Position numbers and translations under genes: made by a program. This document shows positions 7,084-10,124 of a DNA stretch of 10,124 nt, one piece after another (position 1 is the first letter of the stretch; each line of letters opens with the position of its first letter). The notes below the pieces were generated by a model, which searched no databases, was not told the DNA's origin, and saw only the letters and a program-made list of their open reading frames with translations. Origin of the DNA: Flavobacteriales bacterium (GTDB lineage Bacteria > Bacteroidota > Bacteroidia > Flavobacteriales_F > PHOS-HE28); contig JACJZG010000039.1 of the NCBI GenBank assembly GCA_020635715.1, positions 1 through 10,124 on the forward strand, given 5' to 3'.

Positions 7084-8154
7084 ATGAGGATTCACGATTT
7101 ATCGGTATTAGTATTCATCGTGAACGGCAGCTCAATTGCGGCGCAGGTATCGAATGACGATTGTGCTAATGCGCAGGAACTGGACCTGATCCTCACTTCT
7201 CCGACATGCTGGATGACCGGGCAGCCATCTCAGCTAGTAGTCGACTCCACGGATCTCGCGGTGCCCAATTTCCCGTACCCCACCAACCCGGGTGCTTGCT
7301 TCGGATATTGGGCGGCACCTAATGTGCCGGCCAATGATCGATGGTACCGATTCTTGCTGTTCAGTGGACACTATGTCGAGTACACCTGCACGGCGTTAGA
7401 TTCCCTCCAACTGAGCTGGTGGCAGGGCAATGATTGCGCCTTCCTTACTCCGCTGGATTGCTCAACATTGTTACCCGGTGAAACGATCCACCGACTTCGT
7501 CCCGGAGCCTACCATCCCGGTATCGACACACTCTATCTTCAGATCGCAAGTACCTCGATCAGTTCCGATGCACGCTTTGAATTCTGCTACAGGGATACGT
7601 GGTGGGGCACAACGCCCATCACCTACGGCACAGCTCTGCCCACGCCCGTCCTTTGTCTGGTTCATCAAATGAACATTTTACCGGCCAGTAGCTCCTTCGC
7701 CGCTGATGGATCCATTGTCATAGGCATCAGCGAAGGTAACGGACCCTACAGCATTGCCTGGGCTGATGGCTCGACAGACTTTTACCGCGCGGATTTATTA
7801 CCCGGCGTCTATCCGTACATGATCAGTGACGCTCAGAACTGCCTGTTGCACGATACCGCCTTCGTACAAGTCATGGCGTCCACCGGAACACCGGACCCGG
7901 AGACCATTCTAGGTCCGCAGCTCTCATCGGACGAAAGCTGGTTGTATTGCACAGCAGGGAACGAAGTCACCGGCGACCGTATCGAGCTCATGGATTCGAT
8001 GGGCAGTTCTTTTTTCGTGTCTACCATCCAACCAGGTCGACATAGGCTGGTCTCACTGTCGAAAGCGCCGTCCACGTTCATTATTATGGTTGTAACGAAC
8101 CCTGATGGAACCCGTCGGACGGCCAGTAGACACGTGATACCACGGACCCCTTGA
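7084..8154 (+). CDS. Secreted PPC-like / SprB-like surface protein
   Basis: The chosen ATG at 7084 gives 356 residues with an exported N-terminus (MRIHDLSVLVFIVNGSSIAA, cleavage likely near Q21). The frame is open back to 6826, but that extension is repeat-derived and has no signal peptide. The mature part starts NDDCANAQELDL, a motif typical of Bacteroidota secreted proteins with a pre-peptidase C-terminal (PPC)-like beta-sandwich. The expected partner features follow: NDRWYRFLLFSG, DSLQLSWWQGNDC, LTPLDCSTLLPGE and GIDTLYLQIAS. Residues about 198-263 form a SprB-like repeat (DGSIVIGISEGNGPYSIAWA, LLPGVYPYMISDAQNC). The last 90 residues (from TGTPDPETILG) resemble a degenerate T9SS tail but lack the usual PNP start. 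It lies 11 bp before the metalloprotease gene and is probably the first gene of its operon. The specific function is unknown; a binding role is inferred. Confidence 0.85.
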   Translation: MRIHDLSVLVFIVNGSSIAAQVSNDDCANAQELDLILTSPTCWMTGQPSQLVVDSTDLAVPNFPYPTNPGACFGYWAAPNVPANDRWYRFLLFSGHYVEYTCTALDSLQLSWWQGNDCAFLTPLDCSTLLPGETIHRLRPGAYHPGIDTLYLQIASTSISSDARFEFCYRDTWWGTTPITYGTALPTPVLCLVHQMNILPASSSFAADGSIVIGISEGNGPYSIAWADGSTDFYRADLLPGVYPYMISDAQNCLLHDTAFVQVMASTGTPDPETILGPQLSSDESWLYCTAGNEVTGDRIELMDSMGSSFFVSTIQPGRHRLVSLSKAPSTFIIMVVTNPDGTRRTASRHVIPRTP

Positions 8155-8165
8155 ACCACCGCATC

Positions 8166-10124
8166 ATGAACCACATCCGGAAGTACCTCATCGCAGGAGC
8201 ACTCACCACCGTGCAAGCGTACGTAATTCAGGCACAGCCCGGTGACTCAAGCTTCTTCGCTTTCGACCGTTTCGGAAGGCGTTTCAACGTGGATCAGCTC
8301 ATCATGTCGCCTCCCATGGCGTTAATGGGCGGTGGCGGATGCACCTCGGCTGGCATTTTTAATCTGGATTTTACCGGGGACCCGGGATTCACTCCAGCTC
8401 GACAGGCAGTGGCTTGCCAAGTTTTTTCCGACTTGTCGGCATTGTTGATCGCGGCTGACGATCCATACGAGAACGCGCCTAACCCAAGCGCCTTTGTGAA
8501 CATCCGATTCCTGGACTTCACCGCGTTTCTCCCGCCGCCGCCGCCGAATGCGCTGGCCGCTGCATCATCCTTCTTCAGTTGGCTTGATGTACCACAGGAC
8601 GAGCCGAACCTGCACAGCATTCATGATGACTATCGACCGATACCGCTCATGAACGGAGTTGTTGATGGGCAAGTGTGGAAGACCATCAATGGCGGTTACG
8701 ACGCATGGTACTGCCACCCGACCTTCAAGTTCTCCAATGTCCCAGACTTCTTTGCACATGGTTACACAACGGTGAACTGGAATGCACCGCTCCCTTGGTT
8801 CTTGGGACCGAACTTGCCCGTTCCCGCTGGACAATACGACCTGTACACTGTACTAGCCCATGAGGCCATGCATATGCTCGGCTTCGCTTCGGGGATGGAT
8901 GCAAACCTTGACTGTGTCTTTGCGGGTTCTGAATACGTCTTCCGATTCGACACGCATTTGAGCCAGAACGGTACATCTCTTGTGAACGACCCCGTTCTCT
9001 GCGATGACAATTCGTGGACGGGCAACCTTTCCGGCGCGTTCAACGCCACTCCCGGCAACTGTACCACGGAGATCTTGGGGATCCCGGTCTTTGCGCCCGC
9101 CTCTTTCGAACCGGGCAGCAGTTTGAGCCACTTCGATGGGACATGCAATGGAGGGGTTCCCTTCCTGATGCACCCTAACGTGAACAATCCTGCCGGTCAA
9201 TCGCGCATACCGCTTCAACAGGAGGTCGATGTTCTATGTGCGGTCGACTATCGCACCAGCGCTCAGTACGGCGTATCCGGATCCGGTTGGGATGGGACTG
9301 TGGACCCCAGATCTCCCTGTGGTTCCAGGCTTGCGGGCGTTGATGACATTTGGGTGGACTACGCAACGCACGACTTTTACCGGGTCGCACAGGGCGGCTC
9401 GATCACGATCGACAACTTCTTGGACAACGACGAGGACATGGCCACCGTATCCGGCGAGCCAGAGGGGTTCGACTGTTTGGTAGTGGAAGAAGGAGGGAGC
9501 ATCACAGCGCAGTTCAATTTCCCGGACCCGAACCCTCGGTTCACTTTCCTAGCCGATCCCGGATTCGTAGGCTGGGGCCGGGTAAGCTACAGGCCAAAGA
9601 ATTTCGTTGATGGACGCACCGGGAACATCACGCACGTGTTCATTCACATTTGGCCATCACCGGCGTGTGATGTACCTGATTGCAATATCCTCAACGGTGG
9701 CACCTTCGAAAGTGTCGCCTTTAGGAATGGGAATGTCGCCCCGCACGATTCGTACCATCAAGGTGGTGGGAATTCGCCCGACCTGTTCGCTTATGAACCC
9801 GATGGATTTCCGTTATCAACGATCGGCCTAAGGCCACCAGGTTGGTATGATTTCAATAGCCTTACGGCACCTTCTCGTGTCTTTTCTCGTTGCACGAATC
9901 CAGGCGAACTTTATCCTCCTTCGTGGAACGGAGCACCAGCGAATGTTCGATACGCAAAAGCCTACTGCTCAACTTCAGGGGCTAATCTCAGCAGGGAGGG
10001 ATTGCTATTCGAGCTCTGTCGACCGCTCGTTCCAGGTTATACCTATACTATTGAGTACAAAGGGAAGAACGGCGGACCTTGCTCTGGGGATTGGTCGTTC
10101 TATGCATTTGAGGATCGGCCATGC
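8166..10124 (+). CDS. Secreted zinc metalloprotease with Ig-like and jelly-roll domains (3'-incomplete)
   Basis: Translation from the ATG at 8166 is open for 653 codons to the window edge. A signal peptide is visible (MNHIRKYLIAGALTTVQAYV then IQAQ). The protease part begins near FTGDPGFTPARQAVACQVF, as in secreted metzincin-like proteins, and carries HEAMHMLGF with H232, E233 and H236 as zinc ligands and catalytic base. SLSHFDG (H322) and FLMHPNVN (M335, a Met-turn candidate) follow. The third ligand position of the classic HExxHxxGxxH motif is serine (S242), so another residue such as H322 would have to serve. A run of five CCG codons (8532-8546) encodes Pro123-127. Residues about 400-500 are Ig/cadherin-like (Big_9 type: GGSITIDNFLDNDED, LADPGFVGWGRVSYRP). 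From about 505 (CNILNGGTFESVAF) a jelly-roll, carbohydrate-binding-like domain starts and is cut at GDWSFYAFEDRPC. It probably acts outside the cell on proteins; the left-hand frame of the window fits as its continuation. Confidence 0.88.
   Translation, partial: MNHIRKYLIAGALTTVQAYVIQAQPGDSSFFAFDRFGRRFNVDQLIMSPPMALMGGGGCTSAGIFNLDFTGDPGFTPARQAVACQVFSDLSALLIAADDPYENAPNPSAFVNIRFLDFTAFLPPPPPNALAAASSFFSWLDVPQDEPNLHSIHDDYRPIPLMNGVVDGQVWKTINGGYDAWYCHPTFKFSNVPDFFAHGYTTVNWNAPLPWFLGPNLPVPAGQYDLYTVLAHEAMHMLGFASGMDANLDCVFAGSEYVFRFDTHLSQNGTSLVNDPVLCDDNSWTGNLSGAFNATPGNCTTEILGIPVFAPASFEPGSSLSHFDGTCNGGVPFLMHPNVNNPAGQSRIPLQQEVDVLCAVDYRTSAQYGVSGSGWDGTVDPRSPCGSRLAGVDDIWVDYATHDFYRVAQGGSITIDNFLDNDEDMATVSGEPEGFDCLVVEEGGSITAQFNFPDPNPRFTFLADPGFVGWGRVSYRPKNFVDGRTGNITHVFIHIWPSPACDVPDCNILNGGTFESVAFRNGNVAPHDSYHQGGGNSPDLFAYEPDGFPLSTIGLRPPGWYDFNSLTAPSRVFSRCTNPGELYPPSWNGAPANVRYAKAYCSTSGANLSREGLLFELCRPLVPGYTYTIEYKGKNGGPCSGDWSFYAFEDRPC
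8859..8885 (+). other. Zinc-binding catalytic motif HEAMHMLGF
   Basis: The codons for H232, E233, H236 and G239 form the HExxHxxGF core seen in metzincin-related metalloproteases. The two histidines bind zinc and the glutamate activates water, as known for this class. No histidine follows at the +10 position. Confidence 0.85.

Noticed and set aside
8532..8546. CCG microsatellite as a phase-variation switch
   Set aside because: Its unit is three bases, so slippage would change only the number of prolines, not the frame.

Overview
The window looks like Bacteroidota DNA, most likely a GC-rich member of the Flavobacteriales. The evidence is several large exported proteins ending in type IX secretion (T9SS) type A-like tails, SprB-like and PKD-like modules, absence of obvious Shine-Dalgarno sites, and a Bacteroidota-style short palindromic repeat (CCCCTCTCC / GGAGAGGGG followed by GGGTGAGG). 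No rRNA, tRNA, CRISPR array, transposase, integrase or replication gene was seen.

Layout. 1-4260 (+) is a 5'-incomplete reading frame for a very large secreted multidomain protein: end of a jelly-roll domain, SprB-like, DUF11-like, PKD-like, a long parallel beta-helix, an alpha-helical region and a T9SS tail. 4273-5772 (+) is a secreted beta-propeller-like protein with a T9SS tail, carrying a palindromic repeat translated in frame. 5769-6107 (+) is a small secreted protein that overlaps the previous stop by ATGA. 6111-6725 (-) is a broken fragment of mfd (transcription-repair coupling factor) that has lost its helicase core and carries an internal in-frame deletion. 6726-7083 holds no convincing gene and contains a second palindromic repeat. 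7084-8154 (+) is a secreted PPC-like/SprB-like protein. 8166-10124 (+) is the start of a secreted zinc metalloprotease, still open at the window edge.

The most striking observation is that the two window ends fit each other. The last codon (10122-10124) and the first codon (1-3) are in the same frame. The carbohydrate-binding-like jelly-roll that begins near 9675 and is cut at 10124 appears to be completed by residues 1 to about 76 of the left-hand frame. Joined end to end, they give one protein of 2072 residues: signal peptide, metalloprotease, Ig/cadherin-like domain, jelly-roll, SprB, DUF11, PKD, beta-helix, helical region, T9SS tail. On that reading the window is one complete circular molecule or circular contig. 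It would hold a single four-gene operon (7084-8154, 8166-10124/1-4260, 4273-5772, 5769-6107) with gaps of 11 bp, 12 bp and a 4-bp overlap, plus the mfd remnant in the opposite direction.

No replication function is visible, so a true plasmid is not proven. An excised circle, a circularised assembly product, or two neighbouring paralogues on a linear chromosome remain possible. The operon products would all be exported. A plausible joint role is extracellular proteolysis and surface binding, but no specific pathway can be assigned.
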